64,000 nt of DNA, from the NCBI GenBank assembly GCA_002408385.1, contig DHSB01000095.1:2564-66563 (forward strand), read 5' to 3'. A model generated the notes under the pieces. That model saw only the letters and a list, made by a program, of their open reading frames with translations. It was not told where the DNA came from and made no database searches. Position numbers and translations under genes: made by a program. Positions 32,980 through 41,346 of this stretch are shown in pieces. The DNA is from Myxococcales bacterium UBA5297. GTDB lineage: Bacteria; Myxococcota; Myxococcia; Myxococcales; UBA5297. Within the stretch, counting starts at the first letter, position 1, and each line of letters starts with the position of its first letter.

Positions 32980-33470
32980 CTCTTCTCCCTGCTGCGCTCG
33001 GCGAGCAGGCGCTTGCCGAGGGCGATGACCTCTTCATAGGCGGCCATGGCCGCGTCGTCCTCTCCGGTCGCCTCGAGCGCCTCGCCCTCGCGAAGCCGCA
33101 GCATCGCGGTGAGCGCGGTCGGCTTGAGGCCCTGCTCCTCGGCGAGTCCGGCGCGCGCAGCCTTCAGCGAGCCCGGGGCGGCGCCGGCCTTCAGCAGCAG
33201 CTCGGCGAGCCGCGCGTGCAGATCCGCGCGCAGCATCCGCGAGCTCTCGTGGCGCGGCAGCTCGAGCCCGAGCGCGGCGCGCAGCTCAGCGGCGGCCGCG
33301 CGCGGATCCTTCTCCGCGAGCAGGTCGGCCCGGCGGTGCGCGGCGGCCACCGCGGTCGCGCCGGCGAGCAGCGCCTGATCCTCGGGGCAGGGACAGGGGC
33401 AGGGTTCCGCGGCCGCGGAGGTGGCGACGAGCGCCAGCGCTATCGAAAGGGCGAAGAGCGAGCGCCTCAT
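32976..33470 (-). CDS. exported helical-repeat (TPR-like) protein
   Basis: 164 residues with a signal peptide ending near ATSAAAEP, then an unusual CPCPCP run that could be a disulfide or metal tether. The rest is helical pairs (AHRRADLLAEKDPRAAAAEL, LHARLAELLLKAGAAPGSLK, RLREGEALEATGEDDAAMAA) resembling TPR units. Probably periplasmic. It overlaps the anti-sigma gene by 4 bases upstream and the cysteine-rich lipoprotein downstream. Confidence 0.65.
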   Translation of the reverse strand: MRRSLFALSIALALVATSAAAEPCPCPCPEDQALLAGATAVAAAHRRADLLAEKDPRAAAAELRAALGLELPRHESSRMLRADLHARLAELLLKAGAAPGSLKAARAGLAEEQGLKPTALTAMLRLREGEALEATGEDDAAMAAYEEVIALGKRLLAERSREKR

Positions 33471-33979
33471 CGCGAACCTCCTTCCGGCGAACCGCGAAGT
33501 CGCAGCGCCGCTTCGCGGGCAAGCTGCTCGGCGCGCCCGGCGGGTGAGCCGCCTGGCGGCATCAGCGCGGCGAGCAGCACCTTCGCCTCCTCGCGCAGCA
33601 GGTCGGCCTCGGACGGGTCAACCTCAAAGGTCGCCTCCGCCTCGAGGCCCGCGGGCCGGTTCGCGAGCTGCACCGAGACGGCGAGCAGCGCGCAGGCAGC
33701 AGCCGCGCCCGCGGAGATGGCCAGCCAGGGGCGGCGCCGGCGCGGCTCGCCGAAGAGCCTGTCGGCGATGCGCGCCTTCGCTTCGGAATCGAGCGCGACC
33801 TCGCGCGCCGCCTCGACCGTCGCCGCGGCGCGCAGCCTCTCGAGCAGCTCGGGATCGCCGCCGGGCTCTGCGCCTTCGAGCGCCTCGGCGAGCGCGCGCG
33901 CGGCCCGCACCTCGGCCAGGTCGATGAGATCGGATTCGGCTCGATCCTCCAGCCGCCTCTCTTCGCGTTCGTCGCTCAC
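33467..33979 (-). CDS. anti-sigma factor-like membrane protein
   Basis: 170 residues from GTG 33979, one base after the sigma-factor stop. An acidic helical cytoplasmic part (about 1-82) is followed by one membrane helix (about 85-104, WLAISAGAAAACALLAVSVQ) and a periplasmic part of about 65 residues. This is the layout of an anti-sigma factor that holds its ECF sigma at the membrane. No zinc-binding HxxxCxxC motif is present, so it is not a ZAS-type anti-sigma. The call rests mainly on position and topology. Confidence 0.65.
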   Translation of the reverse strand: MSDEREERRLEDRAESDLIDLAEVRAARALAEALEGAEPGGDPELLERLRAAATVEAAREVALDSEAKARIADRLFGEPRRRRPWLAISAGAAAACALLAVSVQLANRPAGLEAEATFEVDPSEADLLREEAKVLLAALMPPGGSPAGRAEQLAREAALRLRGSPEGGSR

Positions 33980-33980
33980 G

Positions 33981-34565
33981 TCAGACCTCCGCCCGTTCCC
34001 CGAACTCTTCCACGTACAAGGCCCGGAACTGCTTACACGCCCGAAAGAAGAGGACGTCGAAGTTGCCCACCTTGATCTGCAGCCGCGCCGCGCACCCCTC
34101 TCTCGGCAGCTCCTGGAGCAGCCGCAGCCGCATCGCCTCGGCGTAGCGCGGGCTCATCCGCGCGAGCACCGCCTCGACCCGCGCTCGCGCCTGCCCCCGA
34201 GCCTCGAGCGCCGCCAGGGCGCTCTCCGGATCATCGGACTGGCCCTCGCCGAGCTCGGCCGCGAGGATCGAGCGGTAGCGCCCCTCGGTGCTCATCCGCC
34301 GGCGGCGGTCGAGCGCCTTGTTGCGGGCGATGGCGGCCAGCCAGGGCAGCACCTCGCCGTTCGCGAGCGCCGGGAGTCTCTCGAGCGCGGAGACGAAGGT
34401 CTCCTTGAGCGCGTCCTCGCAGGCTGCCCGCTCGACGAGGATGGGGCCTATCACCCGGCGGGTCAGCCCATCGGCGGTGCGCTCGTAGATCTCGCGCATC
34501 GCCTGCCGGTCTCCGCGCGCCGCGCGGGCCGCGAGCTGCTCGAGGGTGAGCGGGCTGCCGAACAT
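33981..34565 (-). CDS. ECF-family RNA polymerase sigma factor
   Basis: 194 residues from ATG 34565. Region 2 reads AMREIYERTADGLTRRVIGP then LVERAACEDALKETFVSALE, followed by the LPWLAAIARNKALDRRRRM segment that leads DNA melting. Region 4 reads RVEAVLARMSPRYAEAMRLR, LQELPREGCAARLQIKVGN and a recognition helix. The -10 box TATGCT 10 bases ahead of ATG 34565 suggests leaderless expression; an ATG at 34580 would leave no room for a promoter in that position. First gene of a five-gene operon with its likely anti-sigma. Confidence 0.85.
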   Translation of the reverse strand: MFGSPLTLEQLAARAARGDRQAMREIYERTADGLTRRVIGPILVERAACEDALKETFVSALERLPALANGEVLPWLAAIARNKALDRRRRMSTEGRYRSILAAELGEGQSDDPESALAALEARGQARARVEAVLARMSPRYAEAMRLRLLQELPREGCAARLQIKVGNFDVLFFRACKQFRALYVEEFGERAEV

Positions 34566-34575
34566 GGGGCCGCAG

Positions 34576-34581
34576 AGCATA
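34576..34581 (-). promoter_or_regulatory. -10 box of the ECF-sigma operon
   Basis: TATGCT on the minus strand, 10 bases ahead of ATG 34565. No recognisable -35 at the usual distance; an ECF promoter of autoregulated type cannot be excluded. Confidence 0.4.
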
Positions 34582-34713
34582 CCGCGCGCGATCCCCAGCG
34601 ACGGGGACAGCCGGGGTGGTGGTCCTAGCGCTCAGTCGCTCGTCGTGCAGGCCGCCCCCTCGCGCGTGGAGCAGGGCGCGAGTGTCTGGTATCGGAATGC
34701 GTCAGCCGCGCAC

Positions 34714-34719
34714 TAAGAT
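34714..34719 (+). promoter_or_regulatory. -10 box of thiL
   Basis: TAAGAT, exactly 10 bases ahead of ATG 34730, with no ribosome site between; likely a leaderless start. Confidence 0.45.
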
Positions 34720-34729
34720 GCGTTTCGCC

Positions 34730-35713
34730 ATGCCGACCGAATTCGAGCTGATTGACCGCTTCCTCAAACCCTTCGCGCGCAAGGGCGCCGGCGTCGTCAT
34801 CGGTCCCGGCGACGACTGCGCGGTGCTGCGCCCGTCGCCCGGCGCCGACTTGTGCGTGACGACCGACGCCGTCGTCGAGGGCGTGCACTTCACCTCCGCC
34901 TTCTTCTCGGACGCGGACATCGGGCACAAAGCCCTGGCGGTGAACCTCTCGGACTTGGCGGCGATGGGGGCGCGGCCCCGCTGGTTCGTCTGCAGCGTCG
35001 CCTGCCCGCCGGAGGCGCTCGCGCGGCTCCCGGCCATCGCGCGGGGAATGGCCCGGCTCGCGGCGAAGTCGGCCATCATGCTCGCGGGCGGCAACTTCGC
35101 GCGGGCCGACGCGCTGTCGCTCCACATCACCGCCTTCGGCGAGGTGGCTCGCGGAGAGGCGCTGACGCGGTCGCGGGCCCGGCCGAAGGACCGGATCTAC
35201 GTGACCGGCACCTTCGGCGACGCTGCGCTCGGGCTCGCGTTGCGCAGCATCGGGCGCAAGCCTGGCGCCGCGGTCGCGGCGCGCCAACTTCGGCCGGAGC
35301 CGCGATTGAAGATGGGCCTGCTCGCCCGCGGCTTTGCTCGGGCGGCGATCGACGTCTCCGACGGGCTTGTTCAGGACCTCGGGCACGTCGCCGAGGCGAG
35401 CGGGGTCGGCATCCGCATCGACGCCCAGAAGGTGCCGACGAGCCGCACCTTCGGGGATCTCGCCGCCAACAGGGACCTCGCCCTCACCGGCGGCGAGGAC
35501 TACGAGCTCGTGCTGTTCGTGCCCCCGGCCCGCGCTGTGGCGTTCGAGCGGGCGTGCAAGCAGGCACGTGAACAGGTGACGCTCATCGGCGAGGCGACCA
35601 AGAAGCCTGGGATCGAGCTGCTCAACGCGCCGCAGCTCGCCCATACCGGCTTCGACCATTTCGGCGGCCCCGCATCGAGGCCTCGAGGCAGGGCGAGGAG
35701 GCCAAAGGGCTGA
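34730..35713 (+). CDS. thiL: thiamine-monophosphate kinase
   Basis: 327 residues from ATG 34730. It phosphorylates thiamine monophosphate to thiamine diphosphate. Motifs in order: VIGPGDDCAVL (Mg/ATP site), VTTDAVVEGVHF, HKALAVNLSDLAAMGA, MLAGGNFARAD, YVTGTFGDAALGL, AIDVSDGLVQDLGHVAEASG and LTGGEDYELVLFV. All are intact and length fits the family (about 320). No other thi gene is nearby. The C-terminal basic tail (RPRGRARRPKG) is extra. The 35714-36075 gap downstream holds only small GC hairpins and the next promoter. Confidence 0.92.
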   Translation: MPTEFELIDRFLKPFARKGAGVVIGPGDDCAVLRPSPGADLCVTTDAVVEGVHFTSAFFSDADIGHKALAVNLSDLAAMGARPRWFVCSVACPPEALARLPAIARGMARLAAKSAIMLAGGNFARADALSLHITAFGEVARGEALTRSRARPKDRIYVTGTFGDAALGLALRSIGRKPGAAVAARQLRPEPRLKMGLLARGFARAAIDVSDGLVQDLGHVAEASGVGIRIDAQKVPTSRTFGDLAANRDLALTGGEDYELVLFVPPARAVAFERACKQAREQVTLIGEATKKPGIELLNAPQLAHTGFDHFGGPASRPRGRARRPKG

Positions 35714-36063
35714 CCGGATCGACCGGAGCGCCGACCTTTGTGTCGGCGTCAGGCCGCCCCAGGCCCTCACCCTCCGAGGCCAGCACGAGGGTTGGCGCTT
35801 TGGCAACGAGGGAGCGTCTGGACGGTCGCATTGCCGGTAGGTGAGCCCGGTCGCTCATTTCGGGAGCGCTCGCAAGCCGCCGGGGCCCCCTTTCGCGAGG
35901 AGCCCGGGCAGGTTGAGCGGCCCTTCGCCTCGGTTCGCGCCACTGGCGCGGCGGGGCCTGCGCTCAGGCTGACCGGGCGAGCGCGCGACTGGCGGCGCCA
36001 GCGGGCCGGTCGATTCGCCTGCAGCCGACATGGTCGGCCAATTGACTTCGGATCCCCCCCCGC

Positions 36064-36069
36064 TAAGAT
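36064..36069 (+). promoter_or_regulatory. -10 box of the chemoreceptor gene
   Basis: TAAGAT, 6 bases ahead of GTG 36076, placing the expected transcription start at the start codon. Confidence 0.4.
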
Positions 36070-36075
36070 TCGGGC

Positions 36076-37443
36076 GTGCTGCGTCCCTTGAGAGATGACG
36101 CTCCGGCCGCCTCCGGCCGGAATCGAGCTGAGCTCCCGTCTGTCACGCGCAGCGGCGCTGAGACCCGCCGGCCGCGCGAGGGCAGGCCGACCCTCTCCCT
36201 GCACGCCAAGATCTTCATCGGCTACCTCGTGCTGGGCGGGGTTCTCTTTGCAACCTCGCGCCTGCTTGCGACCTACGGCGTGACGCAGCTTTGGCTCGAG
36301 GCCACCATCACGCTCGCGGTCGCCGGGCTCTTCGGGGTCCTGCTGCCCTCGAGCCTGGCGAGGGTGAGCCGCGTGCGGATGCTCAACCGCTCGGCGCTCG
36401 AGATCAGCCGCGGCGACCTCTCCAAGCCGGTGCAGATGGAGGAGGCGGGGCTGGGGCGAGACGAGATAGACGAGCTGGCGCTGGCCATCGCGCACATGCA
36501 GGAGAACCTGCGCGAGCTCGTCGGGCACGTCCAACGCACCTCGCGCAGCGTCGCCGACAGCGCCAACGACCTGCAGCACTCGGCCGAGAACGTCAACGGG
36601 TCGACCGAGGAGGTGGCCGGGTCGATGGAGAAGATCAACCGCGGCGCCGACGAGCAGTCGCGGCTCGTCGAGCGCGCCTCGGGGGTGATCACCGGGATAG
36701 CGAGCTCCATCGAGCGCGCGAGCCGCAGCGCCGAGGAAGCCGCCCGCTCCGCCGGAGACACCTCGGGCGCCGCGGAGTTCTCGGGCAACGCCGCGCGGCT
36801 GGCCGGCGAGAAGGTCAAGAAGGTCTTCTCGCGCATCGAGAGCGCCTCCGAGGAGGTCTTCGCCTTCGGCGAGAAGACCCAGGAGATCTCCAAGATCGTC
36901 GACGCGATCACCAACGTCGCCCAGCAGACCAACCTGCTCGCGCTCAACGCGACCATCGAGGCCGCGCGCGCCGGCGAGTACGGCCGGGGCTTCGCGGTCG
37001 TCGCCGAAGAGGTGCGCAAGCTGGCCGAGACCGCCGGGCGCTCGGCCGAGGGCATCTCCCGCATCTCCCGGGAGATCGCCGCACAGGCGAGCGCGGTCGT
37101 CGGCGCGATGAAGGAAGGCATCGAGGAGCTCGGCGACGGGCGCGAGGACCTCAACAACATCATCCGCGCCCTCGAGGCCATCACCGACACTGCGCGCAAG
37201 GCCGCCGAGAGGGTCAACAACATCTCCGAGCTCTCGCGCGACCAGCTCGACGGCTCGGCCGAGATGGTGAAGGCCATCGAGCACATCTCGGGCGTCGCGC
37301 GCTCGAACGCTTCGCTCACCGAGGCGGTCCACGCCGTCATCCAGGAGCAGACCGCGGCGGTCGCCCAGATGACCAGCTCGGCCCAGGAGTTGACCAACCT
37401 GTCGCTCGAGCTGCAGACGGTCGTGACGCGCTTCCGCCTGTAG
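36076..37443 (+). CDS. methyl-accepting chemotaxis protein
   Basis: 455 residues from GTG 36076. A basic N-terminal tail is followed by two membrane helices (about 43-65 and 72-95) with almost no periplasmic loop, then a HAMP-like segment and a long coiled-coil. The signalling tip is intact: [20 protein letters not shown] then [20 protein letters not shown], the hallmark hairpin that binds CheA/CheW. The absence of a sensing domain suggests it senses membrane or cytoplasmic cues, or acts in a non-chemotaxis Che pathway. It is monocistronic; no che genes are near. Confidence 0.9.
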   Translation: MLRPLRDDAPAASGRNRAELPSVTRSGAETRRPREGRPTLSLHAKIFIGYLVLGGVLFATSRLLATYGVTQLWLEATITLAVAGLFGVLLPSSLARVSRVRMLNRSALEISRGDLSKPVQMEEAGLGRDEIDELALAIAHMQENLRELVGHVQRTSRSVADSANDLQHSAENVNGSTEEVAGSMEKINRGADEQSRLVERASGVITGIASSIERASRSAEEAARSAGDTSGAAEFSGNAARLAGEKVKKVFSRIESASEEVFAFGEKTQEISKIVDAITNVAQQTNLLALNATIEAARAGEYGRGFAVVAEEVRKLAETAGRSAEGISRISREIAAQASAVVGAMKEGIEELGDGREDLNNIIRALEAITDTARKAAERVNNISELSRDQLDGSAEMVKAIEHISGVARSNASLTEAVHAVIQEQTAAVAQMTSSAQELTNLSLELQTVVTRFRL

Positions 37444-37631
37444 GCGAGCTGGCGCTCCCGTCCACGAATCGGGCACCAGGCGCGGGCGATCCCGGCGGCC
37501 GGCACGAAGGCCGGCAACGCGATCGGTCGCAGGTTGGTATGGGTGCATTGGGGATGCGGGAGCTCCGCCGCCCACTCGCACGCAAACCGCAACGCCGCTC
37601 TCCTGCGCGGCTCTCCTTCCCGCAAACACGA

Positions 37632-37659
37632 AGGCCCTCTCCTTGGGCGGAGAGGGCCT
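37632..37659. terminator. hairpin terminator between convergent genes
   Basis: AGGCCCTCTCC-TTGGGC-GGAGAGGGCCT, an 11-base perfect stem, extended by CACG/CGTG. It lies between the chemoreceptor and the minus-strand lipoprotein gene and could terminate either. The rest of 37444-37689 contains partial family B repeat sequence (about 37515-37540). Confidence 0.65.
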
Positions 37660-37689
37660 CGTGATTTCGAGAGCCTGGCTGTGCGGCGG

Positions 37690-38037
37690 CTAGCGGACCG
37701 CGACGCCCTCGGCGTGCGCGTAGGGGAAGCCGATAATGGCGCCGGTGAGCCGGAAGATGCCGTGGCGCGGGGTGGTCATGAAGCCCTTGAGCTCGACGCG
37801 GTTGGCACCCATGGCCTTGGCCTCGGAGACCATCAGCTTGTTGACCACGGTGTCGAGGTCGGCCTGGACGATGTCGACCAGGTAGAAGATGAGGCTCGAG
37901 CCGATGGCGTCTGCCTGGATGACGGCGACCGCGTCGCCGTTGCCGATGATTTCGTTGCTCGAGACGGTCGCGGTCTCGACGCTGGTGCAGGCGGTGAACG
38001 CGAAGGCCGCGAACAGCGCTGCGAGGGTCCTCTTCAT
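37690..38037 (-). CDS. small lipoprotein of unknown function
   Basis: 115 residues from ATG 38037 (GGAG 7 bases ahead). Lipobox FTAC gives lipidated C17. The mature domain (SSNEIIGNGDAVAVIQADAI, then VVNKLMVSEAKAMGANRVEL) is a small alpha/beta fold. It resembles short DUF4156-like lipoproteins with a KAMGANRVEL motif that sit in the outer membrane. No operon partner. Confidence 0.65.
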   Translation of the reverse strand: MKRTLAALFAAFAFTACTSVETATVSSNEIIGNGDAVAVIQADAIGSSLIFYLVDIVQADLDTVVNKLMVSEAKAMGANRVELKGFMTTPRHGIFRLTGAIIGFPYAHAEGVAVR

Positions 38038-38282
38038 TCGATTCTCCGGTCGGTTGGAAAGGGTGGTCTTCGCGGCACGAAACGCCGTTGGTCTATTGCC
38101 TGCTCTCTTGCATGTCAAGCGGGCGAGCGCCCGCTCGAGAGTTGAAAAGAGCGCGATTCCCGGCGGTTAACCCGACCGCGCTGGCCCTCCGGCGACCGCG
38201 TGGGCGGCGAGTCGCGACGGCGACCGCGTGGGGTGGACGGCGAGGGCCCTGTGCTATCGTGGCGCCGCTTTCCGATGCCGCC

Positions 38283-38909
38283 ATGAAATACGTCTGCGAC
38301 GCATGTAGCCGGTTGGTGACCGCCGGCAGTTTCTCGGTCGAGGGTGACAAGGTCGCGCTCGTGTGCCCGGCCTGCGGTGAGGCGAGCGAAGTCGGGCCCG
38401 AGCAGGAGCGCCACGCGCCGGTCCTCGAGCTGGCCCGCCCCAGGCCCGCGCCTCAGGGGCCGCGGTGTCCGAAGTGCGGCGCGGCGCGGTCCGCGGGGGA
38501 CGAGGCGTGCGGGCGCTGCGGCCTGGTCTATGCGCTCTTCAAGCCCGAAAACCTCGCGCTCCCCGCGGTCGTCGAGGAGCTCTGGTCCCAGCTCGAGTCC
38601 GACTGGAACAACCCGGCCAGGCACGAGGCCTTCATCGACGCGTGCTCTCGTGCCGGGGCGCTGGTCGAAGCTGCCCGTCGCTACCGGATCAAGGCCGAGC
38701 AGACCCCTGGCGACACGCTGGCGGTACGCCACCGCGACGAGCTCGTCAACCGCCTGATGGCCGTCAGCACCATTCCGGTGGCGACCGATCGGCCGGCCTC
38801 TTCGCATCCGCTGCTCACCGTGTTCGTCGTCGCCGGTTTCGGGGCCTTCCTGCTCTTTCTCATCTATTACGCAATCGCGCGAATGCCGGCCGCGACAGCC
38901 TGGCCCTGA
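38283..38909 (+). CDS. zinc-ribbon membrane protein
   Basis: 208 residues. It begins MKYVCDACSRLVTAGSFSVE, with a CxxC pair repeated in VCPACG and again in CPKCG and CGRCG, forming two zinc ribbons like the MJ0042/zinc-ribbon family at the N-terminus of myxobacterial membrane proteins. A helical middle precedes one C-terminal membrane helix (about 179-198, LLTVFVVAGFGAFLLFLIYY). Function unknown. The DinG-like helicase follows after 6 bases, so they share a transcript. Confidence 0.7.
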   Translation: MKYVCDACSRLVTAGSFSVEGDKVALVCPACGEASEVGPEQERHAPVLELARPRPAPQGPRCPKCGAARSAGDEACGRCGLVYALFKPENLALPAVVEELWSQLESDWNNPARHEAFIDACSRAGALVEAARRYRIKAEQTPGDTLAVRHRDELVNRLMAVSTIPVATDRPASSHPLLTVFVVAGFGAFLLFLIYYAIARMPAATAWP

Positions 38910-38915
38910 CCTCTC

Positions 38916-40898
38916 GTGGCGCCTCGGGATCCCATCAGCGCAATCCTCGGCCCCGGCGGCCTCTTCGCGCGCGCCGCCGAGGGCTACGAGCACCGGCCGC
39001 AGCAGATCGAGATGGCCAGGCTCGTGCGCCGGGTGCTCGCCGAGCGGCGCTTTGCGCTCATCGAGGCGGGCACCGGCACGGGAAAGACGCTCGCGTACCT
39101 GATCCCCGCCATCCTCTCGGGCCGGCGCGTCGTGATCTCCACGGCGACCAAGACCCTGCAGGAGCAGATCGTCGGCAAGGACCTGCCGCGCCTGCGCGAG
39201 GTGGTCGACCTCGACTTTCGCGCGACGGTGATGAAGGGACGCTCGAACTACCTGTGCCTCTGGCGGCTCGAGCGCGCCGACGACGATCCGCGCTTCACCC
39301 TCGCCTCGCGCCACGAGGCCCGGGCCTTCCAGCTCATCCGCGACTGGTCGCGCGAGACCGAGACCGGCGACAAGGCCGAGCTCGACCTGCCCGAGAACGT
39401 GCTCGTCTGGAGGGCGCTCTCGGCGACCTCCGAGACCTGCGCCGGGCAGCGCTGCCCGCGCCACGCGCAGTGCTTCGTCACCCGGATGCGCCAGCAGGCG
39501 GTCGACTCCGACCTGCTCATCGTCAACCACCATCTGCTCTTCGCGGACCTCGCGCTGAAGACTACCCGCGCCAACGCCGGCGCCGAGGTCATCCCGCGCT
39601 ACGAGGCGGTCGTCTTCGACGAGGCGCACGCGGTCGAGGACGTGGCCACCGAGTACTTCGGCTGCGGGGCCTCGGACTATCGCCTCGAGGATCTGCTCCA
39701 CGACGCGCGCAGCGCCCTGGCCGGCGACAAGGAGCAGCTCGGCGCCGGGCCCCTGATGCTGAAGATCGAGGCCGTCTCCGAGAACCTGTTCCACACCGTC
39801 AACCGGATGCTGCCGCGAGGCTCGGACCAGCCCCGCCGGTTCACCCGCGCCGATGCGCCCGCGCTGCAGGAGGCGACCGGGGAGCTGTGTGACGTGCTGA
39901 TGGCCTTCGCGAGCCGGATCGCGCGCTCGGAGGATCCGGACGTCCAGGGGATCGGCCGGCGAGCCAAGGAGATCTCCGGGGACCTCGAGTTCCTCTCGGG
40001 GATGGAGAACCCGACCTTCGTCTACTGGGCCGAGGCGCGGGCGCGGGCCACCTTCCTGCGGGCCGCGCCCATCGACGTCGCCAACGAGCTGCGCGAGCGG
40101 CTCTACCAGGTCGCCAACACGGTCGTCTTCACCTCGGCGACCCTGGCGGCGCAGGGCCGGCTCGACTTCGCCAAGCGGCGCCTGGGCCTCGCCGATCCCG
40201 AGACGGGGGAAGACCTCTATGCCGTCGAGGCGCTCGTCGTCAGCTCGCCGTTCGACTTTTTGACCCAGGCGGCGCTCTACGCCCCGACCGCGCTGCCCGA
40301 GCCGGCCGACCCGCGCTTCGTCGAGCAGGTCGCCGAGGAGATCTACGCGCTCTGCGAGCTGACCGGCGGCCGGGCCTTTGCGCTCTTCACGAGCCTGCGC
40401 AACATGACCGAGGCGCACCGGCTGCTCAAGGACCGGTTGCCCTATCGCGTCCTGCTGCAAGGCGAGCGGCCGAAGCAGGCCTTGCTCGCCGAGTTCAAGG
40501 AGCGCCCCGCGGTGCTCTTTGCCGCCCACAGCTTCTGGGAGGGCGTCGACGTGGTCGGGGACGCTCTCTCGCTGGTGATCATCGACAAGCTGCCGTTCGC
40601 CTCCCCGGCCGATCCGGTGGTCGCGGCCCGAGTCGAGCTGCTCAAAGCGCGCGGCCACGACGCCTTCGGCGAGTATCAGGTGCCTCAGGCCGCGCTCGCC
40701 CTGCGACAGGGCTTCGGGCGGCTCATCCGCAGCCGGCGCGACCGGGGCATCGTCGCCGTCCTCGACCGGCGCCTGACCACCAAGTCGTACGGCCGCGCCT
40801 TCCTGGCGAGCCTGCCGCGCTGCCCGAGGACCGCCGACCGGCGGGTCATCGCGCAGTGGTGGGAGCGCGGGCGGGCGGCGAGCTGTGAGCCGGGATAG
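38916..40898 (+). CDS. DinG/YoaA-type Fe-S ATP-dependent DNA helicase
   Basis: 660 residues from GTG 38916. An XPD/DinG-family 5'-3' helicase: Walker A EAGTGTGKT (50-58), motif Ia VVISTATKTLQEQI, Walker B VVFDEAHAVED (233-241), and C-terminal motifs VFTSATLA, FALFTSLRNMTEA, SFWEGVDVVGD and RQGFGRLIRSRRDRG. Four cysteines (C114, C175, C180, C186) are spaced as ligands of the 4Fe-4S cluster in such helicases. It acts in DNA repair or resolution of R-loops and G-quadruplexes. No exonuclease domain is present, so it is YoaA-like. Confidence 0.9.
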   Translation: MAPRDPISAILGPGGLFARAAEGYEHRPQQIEMARLVRRVLAERRFALIEAGTGTGKTLAYLIPAILSGRRVVISTATKTLQEQIVGKDLPRLREVVDLDFRATVMKGRSNYLCLWRLERADDDPRFTLASRHEARAFQLIRDWSRETETGDKAELDLPENVLVWRALSATSETCAGQRCPRHAQCFVTRMRQQAVDSDLLIVNHHLLFADLALKTTRANAGAEVIPRYEAVVFDEAHAVEDVATEYFGCGASDYRLEDLLHDARSALAGDKEQLGAGPLMLKIEAVSENLFHTVNRMLPRGSDQPRRFTRADAPALQEATGELCDVLMAFASRIARSEDPDVQGIGRRAKEISGDLEFLSGMENPTFVYWAEARARATFLRAAPIDVANELRERLYQVANTVVFTSATLAAQGRLDFAKRRLGLADPETGEDLYAVEALVVSSPFDFLTQAALYAPTALPEPADPRFVEQVAEEIYALCELTGGRAFALFTSLRNMTEAHRLLKDRLPYRVLLQGERPKQALLAEFKERPAVLFAAHSFWEGVDVVGDALSLVIIDKLPFASPADPVVAARVELLKARGHDAFGEYQVPQAALALRQGFGRLIRSRRDRGIVAVLDRRLTTKSYGRAFLASLPRCPRTADRRVIAQWWERGRAASCEPG

Positions 40899-41028
40899 TG
40901 GCCGGAGGAGGCTCCGGCTTCGGCACCGAACTGCCTGCCTCGAGACCTCGGCGGCGCGCGTGGTTGCGCAGGGTGCGCCTTGCGTGCCCGCCGCCGGGAT
41001 CGCCCGCGCATTTGCTCGATTTCTCGAC

Positions 41029-41150
41029 GGGCGCATTGCCATGTGCCCCTACCAACCTGCGACCGATCGCTTGGGTTCCGGGCGAAGCCCGCGCTGTGGG
41101 GAGTCGAAGGGCCTCTCGACTACGCTCGAGGTGACCGGAGGGGCCGGGCC
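41029..41150. repeat. dispersed repeats B and A (adjacent copies)
   Basis: GGGCGCATTGCCATGTGCCCCTACC at about 41029-41053 is a family B copy, and the following ACCTGCGACCGATCG is the complement of the block near 37517. At 41103-41150 a family A copy follows (TCTCGACTACGCTCGAGGTG, then ACCGGAGG). The 40899-41346 gap otherwise holds only the promoter at 41275. Confidence 0.7.
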
Positions 41151-41274
41151 GAGCTCGAGAAGATTTCCGCCTGCGCCTCTTTCGCCAACGAGCCCACCGC
41201 TCGTGAGCCCTGCCGTTGCCCGATTCGGAGAGCGCGCGGTCTGTTGGCCCGCGCATCTTCGCCGGCAACCCGAG

Positions 41275-41280
41275 TAAGAT
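41275..41280 (+). promoter_or_regulatory. candidate -10 box for the Yip1-DUF2752 pair
   Basis: TAAGAT, 66 bases upstream of ATG 41347, leaving a leader of about 60 bases. Confidence 0.35.
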
Positions 41281-41346
41281 TTCTCACCCTTCAACGCGAG
41301 GCCCGCGCGGCTCTCGAACCGGCTCTGAACCGAGCTTGGGGAACAC

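Noticed and set aside
38115-41042. A 975-codon minus-strand open frame
   Set aside because: Opposite the zinc-ribbon and DinG-like genes, whose motifs are intact; the minus translation is noise.
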